Of a stretch of DNA of 64,000 nucleotides, positions 53,501-61,660 are shown piece by piece. Source of the DNA: Bacteroidia bacterium (GTDB taxonomy: Bacteria; Bacteroidota; Bacteroidia; B-17B0; Aurantibacillaceae). Under the pieces are notes generated by a model that saw only the letters and a list, made by a program, of their open reading frames with translations, made no database searches and was not told the DNA's origin. Position numbers and translations under genes: made by a program. The stretch is taken from positions 186,001-250,000 of the forward strand of contig JAEUTP010000008.1 of the NCBI GenBank assembly GCA_016787705.1, read 5' to 3'. How positions within the stretch are numbered: the first letter of the stretch is position 1; the number at the start of each line of letters is the position of its first letter.

Positions 53501-53845
53501 AATATTGGTTTGTTCATCAGAGCTAAGGCCAATGTTGCTTTGCTTAAAATCGTTTTGATTGTTGTAAACGATGATGTTTATGTTTTCTTCGCTCTGATAA
53601 TCTAACTTCTTTTCTAAAGCCGGAAGAATATTGTTTGTTGAAACTGAAACGTATTTTGAGATCTCGCCCCCACCCTGATAAGAATAAATACGATAACGCT
53701 CGTAGTCAAAATAGGTCCAGTTAAAATTTTGGTATTGGATACGGTTTTTACCAAAATCCATTTGGTGCCCGTAATTAAACTGAGCCTTTGATAAAACAGC
53801 AGAAAGAAGTAAAAAAGAAAGTATGTAGCGTTTCATCAATTTCAT
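50561..53845 (-). CDS. Large envelope protein: peptidase-MA-like, TolB-type PD40 and BamA-like barrel
   Basis: A 1094-aa exported protein (signal ends LSKAQ; the start may be ATG 53845 or 53836). Residues 30-260 look like a gluzincin/peptidase MA fold (LNLPPWYVKGLVSYISEG), but the HExxH helix is replaced by AGLAQILINQIL, so zinc binding is lost. Residues about 290-560 form a TolB-type propeller (SPDGKKVIYSRN, SPDGKRIAIS). The last 370 residues resemble a BamA/surface-antigen barrel, ending in an ATDF-type strand (GFGFRSRLLGYFVRLDLGWG near the end). The triple plan recurs in Bacteroidota; role unknown. The gap to the TSUP start is 8 nt, so it may be the first gene of a three-gene unit. Confidence 0.8.
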   Translation of the reverse strand: MKLMKRYILSFLLLSAVLSKAQFNYGHQMDFGKNRIQYQNFNWTYFDYERYRIYSYQGGGEISKYVSVSTNNILPALEKKLDYQSEENINIIVYNNQNDFKQSNIGLSSDEQTNIGGMTKIIGNKMFVFFNGSHAELDIQIKAGLAQILINQILYGGNAREMVRNSTLLNLPPWYVKGLVSYISEGTTSYTDNYTYDAIKNDHLTKFNKLEGNEAVLAGHSLWAYIVDSYGEAVIPNLLYMTRVTRSPDNAFLFVLGVSLSNLVYDFTDSYNRRLFMNKDSLRKSPINNNSVLKKYKTFRHYYQLKVSPDGKKVIYSRNELNQLRVYVKTIGESKQKRLLKFDPKVEQLADYNYPLLGWHPNGDIVFMIYEKKDQLVIRSIDLEKGEKVTRNLPGFEKVNSFSFSPDGKRIAISAVKKGKGQSDIFVFSLNTSAIEQLTNDIWDDNNPVFIKGNKQIVFESNRVNDTIKATDDAKYFYKINKNMDLFMAQYPFTNKAMVRISNTPETNETQPQAYNNNYICYLSEKNGIYNRYIAEFDSTISFVDTTEHYRYFFKSKPITNFDRNILEHHINDNGTHVGEVIYANGKNMLLVTPINKLNEINIKDPISTWAKMSARPVLVDISENSQPKPVQIITPPKKEEPVNNGIDFDNYKFEGDKTNPVKTSTVTDNNISIKKDTLKKTGDQFKFPIQKNYFTSFYTDYVITQFDNSFLANNYQLFAGGGSPLYLNPGFNFLTKVAISDLFEDQRIVGGFRINPSLDNEFMLSWEGRKRQWDHQVIFDRQTFARVAIAPELISDFFAKVNTQTLSYKIKYPFSPVSSIRAALLYRNDRYMPLSNGDFSLPLKPQYQHMGGARLEYCFDNTRNVMLNIMNGFRFKVWGEYWQIKDDKNRNLITSGFDARHYQKVHRQITWCNRIAGGNSLGTDRLIFYLGGVDNWLNPSFNSNINIVKPEQYGFQTIATNMRGFKQNIRNGNNFVVFNSELRIPVVRYLINYPLRSDFLNNFQVIGFTDLGMAWTGWNPLSKENTENVNVFPYEGSNIIVTVNNPKNPLVGGMGFGFRSRLLGYFVRLDLGWGIDNWEVQKRIVGVSLATDF

Positions 53846-53912
53846 TGCATGCAGAACACTAAAGATACGTAAAATGTTTAATTTTATTGTGCAAAATGGC
53901 TAATAAATTAAC

Positions 53913-55133
53913 TTACTCTAACATTTTTAGATCGCCTACGGCATTACCTGCTATGCCTTTAATTGAACCATAAAACTGGGTAGTATTTAACAACACTTTA
54001 TCGAGTTGTTTTTCGCGCTCTTTCCAAATCTTTTCCATTTGTATCTTTTCGCGGGTAATTCCATCTTTTAATGCTAAAAAACCCTCTACAACAGCCTCAA
54101 TATTTTGCCTGAACTCATTGGCAGTAAGATAATTATACAAAAGCTGCATTTTATCACCTTTGTTTTCCTGACTTACCATAGCTGTGTGAATTTTTAAAAG
54201 ACTATCTCTTAAGAGAAAAGAAAGTGGTTTAACATCAGCAAAACGGCAGATCCATACGCCATCTTTAAATCCAAAATGTTCCATATCTTTTGGTAATACC
54301 TCGGTAACAATCACAGCAATATCAGCCTGCTGGGCACGCATATCTTTCTTTAATTTTTCTATCCACTCGTTGGTAAAGGCTTTGGTGCGCTTGCTTTCGT
54401 AGATGATACGCCCGCAAACATCACCAATACTATTTTTTACATATTGTATGCAATCCGCGCCCTTAATACCTTTAGCCACTTCCTCAATAGTATCAAAAGG
54501 AAAAGTTGCTTTTAATAATTCTTCCAAAGCCAATTCAAGTACTTCACCCTGCAATTGCATGCTACCCTGCTCGGCTTTACGGCGCATGGTTTCGGCCAGC
54601 TCTACCTGGTCGGCCAGTTTTTTTTCAAGCTCTTTTATTTTAAGATCAGAACGCTCACTTTCCATTTTTTTGACTTTGTCTTCTATTTCCTTCTGACCTT
54701 CCATTAGTCGTTTCTGAAAATCTAATTCCAGTCTTTCTTCCCTTTCCTTTACTTGCATTTCTTTCTGTAACAACTGAAGCTCTTTTGCTTCACTTTCTTT
54801 CAGTTTTTGCGATTTTTCGGTTAATTCTTTGTTAAGCATTTCCATTTGTAACGCTGCTTCAGAGGTCGCTTTCTTAATGGCTTCCTGCTCCAGCTGGCTT
54901 TTCATCAAACGCATTTTATCTGCCACGATCTTTTCCTGGTTCTCGGTAAGCGTTTTTAATTGTTCAGTTTCCTTTGCTAATTGAGCCTTCTCAGCCTCTA
55001 GCTTTTGCTTTTCTTCACTTAATTTTTTAAGATACTTACCCCTGATATCATCTTCTATTTTTTGCGACAGCGCGCTTTCTATCGGAAACTCGTGTTTACA
55101 ATTTGGGCAGGTAATTGTTGAATTGTTGCTCAT
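53913..55133 (-). CDS. DUF2130 family protein
   Basis: A 406-aa cytoplasmic protein. An N-terminal zinc-ribbon CPNCKHEFPIES (about 9-20) precedes a long coiled coil rich in E, K, Q and L (30-200). The C-terminal 200 residues (LQGEVLELALEELLKATFPFDTIEEVAKG, CGRIIYESKRTKAFTNEWIEKLKKDM) fit the DUF2130 domain, which is related to nucleases of the PD-(D/E)XK type; acidic and lysine residues in IIYESKRTK could be part of that site. A DNA-transaction role is suggested but unproven. Single gene. Confidence 0.9.
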   Translation of the reverse strand: MSNNSTITCPNCKHEFPIESALSQKIEDDIRGKYLKKLSEEKQKLEAEKAQLAKETEQLKTLTENQEKIVADKMRLMKSQLEQEAIKKATSEAALQMEMLNKELTEKSQKLKESEAKELQLLQKEMQVKEREERLELDFQKRLMEGQKEIEDKVKKMESERSDLKIKELEKKLADQVELAETMRRKAEQGSMQLQGEVLELALEELLKATFPFDTIEEVAKGIKGADCIQYVKNSIGDVCGRIIYESKRTKAFTNEWIEKLKKDMRAQQADIAVIVTEVLPKDMEHFGFKDGVWICRFADVKPLSFLLRDSLLKIHTAMVSQENKGDKMQLLYNYLTANEFRQNIEAVVEGFLALKDGITREKIQMEKIWKEREKQLDKVLLNTTQFYGSIKGIAGNAVGDLKMLE

Positions 55134-55208
55134 AACAAAGTATGGTTTTATGTAAATTTACGCTTTATAGTTTTTTAATTTGTTTGTTTTTATTAAAACA
55201 TTAATAAC

Positions 55209-55709
55209 ATGAAGGAACTGATATTAGTGCGACATGCGAAAAGCGACTGGGGAAACGAATCGCTTAAAGATATTGACAGGCATTTGAACGAAAGAGGTTA
55301 TGAGGATGCTTATCTTTTAAGCAAATGGTATCAAAAAAATAAAACCATGCCCGATCTTATCATTTCAAGCACGGCAACGCGTGCTTTAAACACGGCACTT
55401 ATATTTGCAAGAGAGCTCGAGCTTAATATGGCCAATTTTGTTTTAGAAAAAGATATTTACGAAAGCAAAGCCGCCAATCTTTTATCGGTTATAAAAAAAC
55501 AAAACGATACAAAAAAAATGATTATGTTGTTTGGACATAATCCCGGTATCACAGATTTTTTTAACGGACTAAGCAATGATATTTATTTTGATAATATACC
55601 TACTTGCGGGATCGTAAGCCTGGGTTTTGAAACAGATTCATGGAAGGATATCTCTGCCGAAAATTCAAAACTAAACTTCCAGCAATTTCCAAAAGAATAT
55701 AAAAATTAA
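55209..55709 (+). CDS. SixA-like histidine phosphatase
   Basis: A 166-aa phosphohistidine phosphatase of the histidine phosphatase superfamily. The catalytic RHG-type start is LVRHAKSDW (H8), then STATRALNTALIF (arginine) and LFGHNPGITDF (second catalytic histidine). SixA regulates histidine phosphorelay proteins. It is followed 19 nt later by ppk1, so it may be part of that operon. The substrate here is not known. Confidence 0.9.
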   Translation: MKELILVRHAKSDWGNESLKDIDRHLNERGYEDAYLLSKWYQKNKTMPDLIISSTATRALNTALIFARELELNMANFVLEKDIYESKAANLLSVIKKQNDTKKMIMLFGHNPGITDFFNGLSNDIYFDNIPTCGIVSLGFETDSWKDISAENSKLNFQQFPKEYKN

Positions 55710-55728
55710 TAAGGCACTTTAAAACAGA

Positions 55729-57837
55729 ATGGCGAAAAAACAAATTCCATATATCAACCGCGAGATCAGCTGGCTATCGTTTAACGAGCGCGTATTGCAG
55801 GAAGCGGCCGATCCAACTACTCCACTTATTGAACGTTTAAAATTTTTAGGCATTTTTAGCAATAACCGCGATGAGTTCTATCGTGTGCGTGTTGCTACAG
55901 TGCGTCGTTTAGCCAAGCTTGGAAAAAAGGCTCTGGCTTTTTACGATGAAGATCCGAAAGAACTATTAACTCGTTTACAACGTCGCGTAATTGAGCAGCA
56001 AATTAAATTTGAAAATGTTTACCAGGAAATTTTAAGAGAGCTGGCCATTAACGATGTTTTTATAATTAATGAAAAACAATTAACGCCAACGCAAGCAACA
56101 TTTGTAAAAGATTATTTTCGTGAAGAGATCGTTTCTACTTTATTTCCGGTAATGATAGATGATACCAAGCCTTTTCCTTTCTTAAAAGATAAAGCAAGTT
56201 ATTTATACCTTAAACTGGAATCGATCGTTAACAAACAAAAAAATAAATTTGCGATTATTGAAATTCCATCAAAGATAATTTCACGTTTTGTTGTTTTACC
56301 AAAACAAGGCAACAAACATTTTATTATGTTGCTGGATGATGTTATTCGTTTTAATACCGACCAGATCTTTGATGTATTTGGATTTAGAACCGTTGAATCT
56401 TACAACATAAAACTAACACGTGATGCAGAGCTGGACATGGATAACGATGTAAGCAAAAGCATGATAGAAAAAATATCAAAAAGCGTAAAAGCCCGTAAAC
56501 AAGGCTTGCCCGTACGTTTTGTGTACGATGCCGCTATGCCAAATGATATGTTGCGCTACATCATGAAAAAATTAGGAATGGCAAAAAAAGACAATGCTAT
56601 ACCAGGCGGGCGCTATCATAATTTTAAAGATTTTATCAGCTTCCCAAAACTGGGTGAAAAATCGTTAACCTACAATCACCCGCCATTACTGCAACATAAA
56701 TATTTGATCAATAACCCACTTTCAACATTACGTGCTATAAAAGCGCATGATATTTTATTGCATTATCCATATCACACTTATAATCACATTATCACATTAT
56801 TGCGCGAAGCTTCTATTGACCCAACAGTTGAAACTATTAAAATTACCTTATACCGCGTAGCAGATTCTTCAAAAATTGCCAACGCTTTAATTAATGCAGT
56901 TAAAAATGGAAAAAAAGTAACAGTGTTAGTTGAATTACAAGCGCGTTTTGATGAAGAAAATAATATTTACTGGGCCAATAAATTACAGGAAGAAGGCGCA
57001 AAAGTAATTTACGGTGTACCGGGATTAAAAGTACATTCAAAATTATTTTTAATTACCGCTCGCGAAAGTGGTAAAGAGGTAAAATATGCGCACATTGGCA
57101 CCGGTAATTTTAACGAAACAACTGCGCGTATTTATACTGATTTTTCTTTGCTTACCTGCAATAAGCTAATAACAGAAGACCTTGCCAAGGTGTTTGATTT
57201 TTATGAGAACAATTTTAAGGTTCAAAATTTTAAAACTTTAGTAGTAGCGCCATTTTATATGCGCAAAGAGTTTACAGATCTTATACAAAAAGAAATTCAG
57301 AATGCTAAAAATAAAAAACCCGCAGCTATTACTTTAAAAATGAATAGCCTGGTAGATAAAGAGATGATAGAAAAACTTTATGATGCAAGTAAAGCGGGAG
57401 TGAAAATTACATTGATTATTCGCGGAGCCTGTTCTTTGGTTACTGATTACGAAGGCTGGAGTGATAACATTAAAGCATATAGTTTAGTAGATAAATATTT
57501 AGAGCATGCCCGAATTTTTATTTTCCACAATAATGGTGCAGAAAAAATATTCTTGTCATCTGCCGATTGGATGAGCCGTAATCTTGATAGCCGTAGCGAA
57601 GTGGCTGTTCCAATTTTTGATGAAGACATCCGTTCACAGTTAAAACAGATCATTCAGATACAATTGTCGGGCAATACAAAAGTGCGTATTATTGATCGTA
57701 AGCAAGAGAACTTTTATAAAAAAGCGAAACCGGGTGAGAAAAAAGTAAGGGTGCAGGATGAGATCTATAGTTTTTTAAAAAACGATAAAGAGAAATTTCT
57801 CCATTTAGGCAAATCAAAAAAAATAATTTATAACTAA
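55729..57837 (+). CDS. ppk1: Polyphosphate kinase 1
   Basis: A 702-aa enzyme polymerising phosphate from ATP into polyphosphate. It opens YINREISWLSFNERVLQEA, has the H/N domain signature SNNRDEFYRVRVA, and shows the PLD-type catalytic parts VHSKLFLITAR (the histidine autophosphorylated in the family) and HIGTGNFNETTARIYTDFSLL, plus the second half (SSADWMSRNLDSRSEVAVPI). Length and domain order are normal. The ppx gene begins at its stop (TAATG). Confidence 0.97.
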   Translation: MAKKQIPYINREISWLSFNERVLQEAADPTTPLIERLKFLGIFSNNRDEFYRVRVATVRRLAKLGKKALAFYDEDPKELLTRLQRRVIEQQIKFENVYQEILRELAINDVFIINEKQLTPTQATFVKDYFREEIVSTLFPVMIDDTKPFPFLKDKASYLYLKLESIVNKQKNKFAIIEIPSKIISRFVVLPKQGNKHFIMLLDDVIRFNTDQIFDVFGFRTVESYNIKLTRDAELDMDNDVSKSMIEKISKSVKARKQGLPVRFVYDAAMPNDMLRYIMKKLGMAKKDNAIPGGRYHNFKDFISFPKLGEKSLTYNHPPLLQHKYLINNPLSTLRAIKAHDILLHYPYHTYNHIITLLREASIDPTVETIKITLYRVADSSKIANALINAVKNGKKVTVLVELQARFDEENNIYWANKLQEEGAKVIYGVPGLKVHSKLFLITARESGKEVKYAHIGTGNFNETTARIYTDFSLLTCNKLITEDLAKVFDFYENNFKVQNFKTLVVAPFYMRKEFTDLIQKEIQNAKNKKPAAITLKMNSLVDKEMIEKLYDASKAGVKITLIIRGACSLVTDYEGWSDNIKAYSLVDKYLEHARIFIFHNNGAEKIFLSSADWMSRNLDSRSEVAVPIFDEDIRSQLKQIIQIQLSGNTKVRIIDRKQENFYKKAKPGEKKVRVQDEIYSFLKNDKEKFLHLGKSKKIIYN

Positions 57838-58721
57838 TGGTCTTTGCAGCAATAGATATTGGAAGTAACGCTATGCGTTTACTGTTTTGCCGTGTTTATA
57901 TTGTAGATGGTAAACCGCACTTTAATAAAGAAGAACTTTTCAGGATGCCAATCCGTTTGGGAGAAGATGTTTTTACGATAGGAAAAATATCTGATCAAAA
58001 AACAGAAAAATTAATTACCGCTTTAAGAGGTTATGCAGAATTAATTAAAGCATACGGTGTAGAAAGTTACAGGGCGGTTGCAACCAGCGCTATGCGCGAT
58101 GCAAGCAACGGTTCGCAAATTATTTCGCGCATAAAATCTGAAACAGGATTGAATGTTGAAATTATTGATGGCAAAAATGAAGCCTCATTGGTCTTCTCAA
58201 ATCATATCGAAGAAATACTAAATCCGCGTTTTGCTTATTTATATATTGATGTTGGTGGCGGAAGCACAGAATTGACTTTATATTTTAACAACAAAGTAGT
58301 GGCCGCAAAATCATTTAACATTGGAACTGTAAGGATGTTGCTTGATAAGGTAGACAAAAATGAATTCGAGGAAATGAAAGCCTGGTTAAAACGAAACACG
58401 GTTGGCATTCATCCTTTAAGCGCTATTGGTTCAGGAGGTAACATTAACAAGATATTTAAAATGAGTGGTAAAAAAGAGACCAAACATTTAAGTTACGATA
58501 AATTAAAAGGCATATACGAAATGCTTTGTTCTTATACTTACCAGGAACGTATTGAACGCTTAGATCTTAAGCCTGACAGAGCGGATGTAATTGTACCTGC
58601 CGCTAAAATATTTTTAACCATTATGAAAAGTGCAGATATTGAAAAAGTATATGTACCGCAAATTGGTTTATCGGATGGACTGGTACATGAAATGTATGAA
58701 AATCATAAAAAAGTAAAATAA
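57837..58721 (+). CDS. ppx: Exopolyphosphatase, Ppx/GppA family
   Basis: A 294-aa ASKHA-fold phosphatase. It starts FAAIDIGSNAMRLL (phosphate-1 motif), has YRAVATSAMRDASNG and IDGKNEASLVF, and the phosphate-2 motif YIDVGGGSTELTLY. It is the short form without the C-terminal HD domain, as in many Bacteroidota. It degrades polyP or (p)ppGpp; with PPK1 in coupled translation, polyP turnover is the likelier role. The start overlaps the ppk1 stop; cdaA begins 5 nt later. Confidence 0.95.
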   Translation: MVFAAIDIGSNAMRLLFCRVYIVDGKPHFNKEELFRMPIRLGEDVFTIGKISDQKTEKLITALRGYAELIKAYGVESYRAVATSAMRDASNGSQIISRIKSETGLNVEIIDGKNEASLVFSNHIEEILNPRFAYLYIDVGGGSTELTLYFNNKVVAAKSFNIGTVRMLLDKVDKNEFEEMKAWLKRNTVGIHPLSAIGSGGNINKIFKMSGKKETKHLSYDKLKGIYEMLCSYTYQERIERLDLKPDRADVIVPAAKIFLTIMKSADIEKVYVPQIGLSDGLVHEMYENHKKVK

Positions 58722-58726
58722 TTAGT

Positions 58727-59536
58727 TTGTTCATTCAAAATTTTATATTGTTTCTTTCATTTGGCATTACCGATGCGGTAGATATTTTTTTGGTTGCCAT
58801 TATGTTGTACGTCGCTTACAATTTAGTAAAAGGTACATCGGCTGTTAATATATTTATTGGTTTAGCATTTATTTATTTTGCTTACATTATCATCAAAGCC
58901 TTTGACCTTAAATTACTTTCATCCATCATTGGTAAGTTTGTGAATGTGGGTGTAATAGCTGTAATGATAGTCTTTCAGCAGGAGATAAGAAAGTTTTTAT
59001 TATACATTGGCTCTAATGAATTTTTACGAAACAAGAACTGGAAAAATATTTTTAAACGCAGTTTTACAAATAATCCCGATAAAGAAATTTACTTAAATAT
59101 TGAAGCTGTTACAGAAGCCTGCTTTAATATGAGTGAAACCAAAACAGGCGCTTTAATAATTATTGCAAGAAAGTCAGATCTTAAATTTTTTATCAATACT
59201 GGTGATCATTTGGATTCGGGCTTAACAAGCCGCATGCTGGAAAACATTTTCTTCAAAAATTCTCCGTTACATGATGGCGCTGTTATTATACAAAACAATC
59301 GCATTATTGCCGCGCGTTGTGTTTTACCCGTAACAGATAAAGAAAATTTTCCTGCCAATTATGGCATGCGCCACCGTGCAGCCGTTGGTATTACCGAAAA
59401 TACCGATGCACTGGCTATTTCGGTTAGTGAGCAAACAGGGGCTGTTTCTTTTACCATGCATGGGGAAATAACGCCCAACATCAACCAACAAACTTTAACC
59501 TTTCTTTTGGAAAAAAATCTCAAACAATTAAACTAA
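58727..59536 (+). CDS. cdaA: Diadenylate cyclase CdaA
   Basis: A 269-aa membrane-bound c-di-AMP synthase. The TTG at 58727 is chosen because a full three-helix N-terminus follows immediately (residues 1-80). The DAC domain shows the catalytic DGA in SPLHDGAVIIQ and RHR in MRHRAAVGITE, and LAISVSEQTGAVS. These motifs are intact. c-di-AMP controls potassium, osmotic and wall balance. Its position after ppx (5-nt gap) is less usual than near folP and suggests a joint unit with polyP metabolism. Confidence 0.95.
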   Translation: MFIQNFILFLSFGITDAVDIFLVAIMLYVAYNLVKGTSAVNIFIGLAFIYFAYIIIKAFDLKLLSSIIGKFVNVGVIAVMIVFQQEIRKFLLYIGSNEFLRNKNWKNIFKRSFTNNPDKEIYLNIEAVTEACFNMSETKTGALIIIARKSDLKFFINTGDHLDSGLTSRMLENIFFKNSPLHDGAVIIQNNRIIAARCVLPVTDKENFPANYGMRHRAAVGITENTDALAISVSEQTGAVSFTMHGEITPNINQQTLTFLLEKNLKQLN

Positions 59537-59564
59537 AAACAGTAATTTCAGCAAAAATTAAAAA

Positions 59565-60077
59565 ATGAATATTTCAGACGACAAAGCAGTATCAGTTAAT
59601 TATTATTTAACTGCAAGTAAAAATAACCAACCCGAAGAATTAATTGAACAAACCTCAGTTGAGCATCCATTTGTTTTTTTATATGGATTTGGTGGCGTGT
59701 TACCCGATTTTGAATCTAACTTAAACGGTAAAAAGAAAGGCGATAAATTTGATTTTCATATTGGTGCAGAAAAAGCTTATGGAAAATTTGAAAAAGATTA
59801 TGTTGTAAAGATCGATAGGGCCGCTTTTGAAGTGGATGGAAAATTTGACGACGCACGTATTAAAGTGGGCGAAGATATTGAAATGAACGATGCTGAAGGC
59901 AACCGTTTAGTAGGTAAAGTTTTAGAAATTACCGATGCGCATGTAGAAATGGATTTTAATCATCCTTTAGCAGGCTTTGATCTTCATTTTATTGGTGAAG
60001 TATTGGATGTGCGCGAAGCTACACAAGAAGAGCTTGACCACGGCCATATTCATGGGCCGGGTGGGCATCATCATTAA
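59565..60077 (+). CDS. slyD: FKBP-type peptidyl-prolyl isomerase, SlyD-like
   Basis: A 170-aa FKBP of the SlyD type. The FKBP core with an insert-in-flap domain is seen in LYGFGGVLPDFESNLNGKKKGDKF and the AEKAYGKFEKDYVVKI stretch. FNHPLAGFDLHFIGEVLDV is the usual SlyD C-terminal strand. The tail GHIHGPGGHHH is histidine-rich, for metal binding. It helps protein folding and metal delivery. It follows cdaA by 28 nt and ends with a terminator. Confidence 0.94.
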   Translation: MNISDDKAVSVNYYLTASKNNQPEELIEQTSVEHPFVFLYGFGGVLPDFESNLNGKKKGDKFDFHIGAEKAYGKFEKDYVVKIDRAAFEVDGKFDDARIKVGEDIEMNDAEGNRLVGKVLEITDAHVEMDFNHPLAGFDLHFIGEVLDVREATQEELDHGHIHGPGGHHH

Positions 60078-60087
60078 AATAGTTTAA

Positions 60088-60117
60088 GCCTCAAATTAAT
60101 GTTTGAGGCTTTTTTAT
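60088..60117 (+). terminator. Intrinsic terminator after slyD
   Basis: AAGCCTCAAA and TTTGAGGCTT form a 10-bp stem followed by a T run, right after the SlyD gene. It ends the ppk1-ppx-cdaA-slyD unit. Confidence 0.85.
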
Positions 60118-60149
60118 TATGTTTAAACAATAACATTAAAACGTATAAT

Positions 60150-61412
60150 ATGTTTGGTCTGTTTAAAAAAGAGAAAAAAGACATTCAGGAAGAGTGGAAT
60201 AAAGAAGGGGAAAGATATGCTTCTGAAGTATTGGAAATGCAAAAATTTGGAGAAACACACGGTTGGGAGAACTGGAAAGGAAAAGAGCCGGAAGACAAAA
60301 GAGATCATTTAGCAGAAGAAATTATTCATTTGCTTAAAAAAGCAAATAATGAAAATAAAATTGAAGAGTTTAGAAGAAATTTTCCTCCTGCACACTCGCC
60401 ATTAATAAGTATTATTGAAAAAAAATCTCAAAGTATTGAGCAGTTATATTTTATTGAAAATCAAAAAATTGTTTTTTTAGTCGGCACTGCATATCAAAAG
60501 AGACAAGCTTACTTACTAAACAATGGAGATGTGCTTGAGCTTGATTCTTCTATCAGAGTAATTGGTAAATCTAATAGAGGAAATGTTTTTGCAATTGCTA
60601 TTGAAAATAAAATCACTACGTTTCAAGGATGGGAAGGTTCTATTATTAAGGAATTTAAGCTTTCAGCTCTTGCAGGAATAGGTATAACAAAATTAATTCC
60701 TTTTAATAATGGGCTTAAAATACTTGTGGTAACTTCTGAAGGAATTTATATTATCTCAGAAAACGATGAAAATATGATCTGTCCGGTTAATGATAACAAT
60801 GATAATGACTGGACATCTAATATTGATATGGAGAACGCTACATTATCAAATGACAATGAATATATAGTAGTTGGCAGTCAGGATTCTGATCATATAATAT
60901 TTGATAAAAATGAAAAACGAATTGGTTCAATTGGCCCTCAATCATCTTATCCCCATTTTTGTTTGTTTTCAAAAAATGATGATCAATTGATCACAAACTC
61001 ATGTCACTTTTACAATGGGATTACAATTGGAGTTGATGGTAAAAAATTAAATAATATAAATATTGAAGCATACCAGGAAAATGGAGATTATTTAGTCTTA
61101 GATGAAGAAATGAGAGTTTATGTTGGATTATCTACTTCTGAATTTTATATTTTAGGAGATGCTTATGGCTACATCAGGGCCTTTGATAAACAAGGAAACA
61201 AAGTCTGGAAACATTTTTTAGGGTCAACTATAAGTGGGATTGCGATTTCAAACGATGAAAAAACGCTTTGGATTGGTTCATTTTCGGGAATGCTACATAA
61301 ATTGCAGTTAGGAAAAGGTCATAGAGACAAACATACATTAGGAACCGGAAATCATTATGAAGAGTTCAGATTAATAATTTGGCGAGATGAAGACAAAATA
61401 TTAAAATGGTAA
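60150..61412 (+). CDS. WD40/PQQ-like propeller protein, cytoplasmic
   Basis: A 420-aa protein from ATG 60150; an in-frame start at 60099 overlaps the terminator and is rejected. There is no signal peptide. The N-terminal 70 residues are charged and helical (KKDIQEEWNKEGERYASEVL), with W-rich parts (HGWENWKGKEP). From about 100 it contains weak propeller repeats, e.g. LSNDNEYIVVGSQDSDHIIF, YIRAFDKQGNKVWKHFLG and IAISNDEKTLWIGSFSGML, as in PQQ/WD40 proteins. It might be a cytoplasmic scaffold. Function unknown; no partner is seen beyond the weakly placed neighbours. Confidence 0.75.
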   Translation: MFGLFKKEKKDIQEEWNKEGERYASEVLEMQKFGETHGWENWKGKEPEDKRDHLAEEIIHLLKKANNENKIEEFRRNFPPAHSPLISIIEKKSQSIEQLYFIENQKIVFLVGTAYQKRQAYLLNNGDVLELDSSIRVIGKSNRGNVFAIAIENKITTFQGWEGSIIKEFKLSALAGIGITKLIPFNNGLKILVVTSEGIYIISENDENMICPVNDNNDNDWTSNIDMENATLSNDNEYIVVGSQDSDHIIFDKNEKRIGSIGPQSSYPHFCLFSKNDDQLITNSCHFYNGITIGVDGKKLNNINIEAYQENGDYLVLDEEMRVYVGLSTSEFYILGDAYGYIRAFDKQGNKVWKHFLGSTISGIAISNDEKTLWIGSFSGMLHKLQLGKGHRDKHTLGTGNHYEEFRLIIWRDEDKILKW

Positions 61413-61434
61413 ATTTCGATAATGTAAAAGAAAT

Positions 61435-61508
61435 TTACTCGCCTGTCTTACTCACACTCCCAAAATCGTATTTTAATTTTAAGTTACCTTTTTTGTTTAG
61501 CACCCACA
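61435..61508 (-). pseudogene. Decayed 3' end of a paralogue of the 61661 gene
   Basis: On the - strand the frame encodes LNKKGNLKLKYDFGSVSKTGE before TAA at 61435-61437. The intact gene at 61661 ends VKLKYDFGSVSKRDE, and the DNA is nearly identical across the shared part. Only about 24 codons remain; upstream the frame runs into a palindromic repeat. It looks like a remnant of a tandem copy. Confidence 0.7.
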
Positions 61509-61551
61509 GTATCTCCCTCTTGAGGGAGTGCCCGCAGGGCGAGGGAGGATT
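61509..61551. repeat. Dispersed palindromic repeat
   Basis: CTCCCTC-TT-GAGGGAG (61513-61528) followed by GCCC-GCA-GGGC (61530-61540) and GAGGGAGGA. Two nested hairpins, like the other members of the family, abutting the gene remnant. Confidence 0.75.
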
Positions 61552-61582
61552 TGCAATCTAGTAAAACGAGAATATTTGCAAT

Positions 61583-61625
61583 TCCTCCTCCGTCGCTTCG
61601 CGCCCCTTCCTCCAAAGGAGGATAT
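61583..61625. repeat. Dispersed palindromic repeat
   Basis: TTCCTCCTCC, GTCGCTTCGCG and TCCTCC-AAA-GGAGGA (61609-61623). The left half is almost the same as at 42650-42692. Confidence 0.75.
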
Positions 61626-61660
61626 TGTACGCCTAAAATAATATCAAATTATTTGTGATT

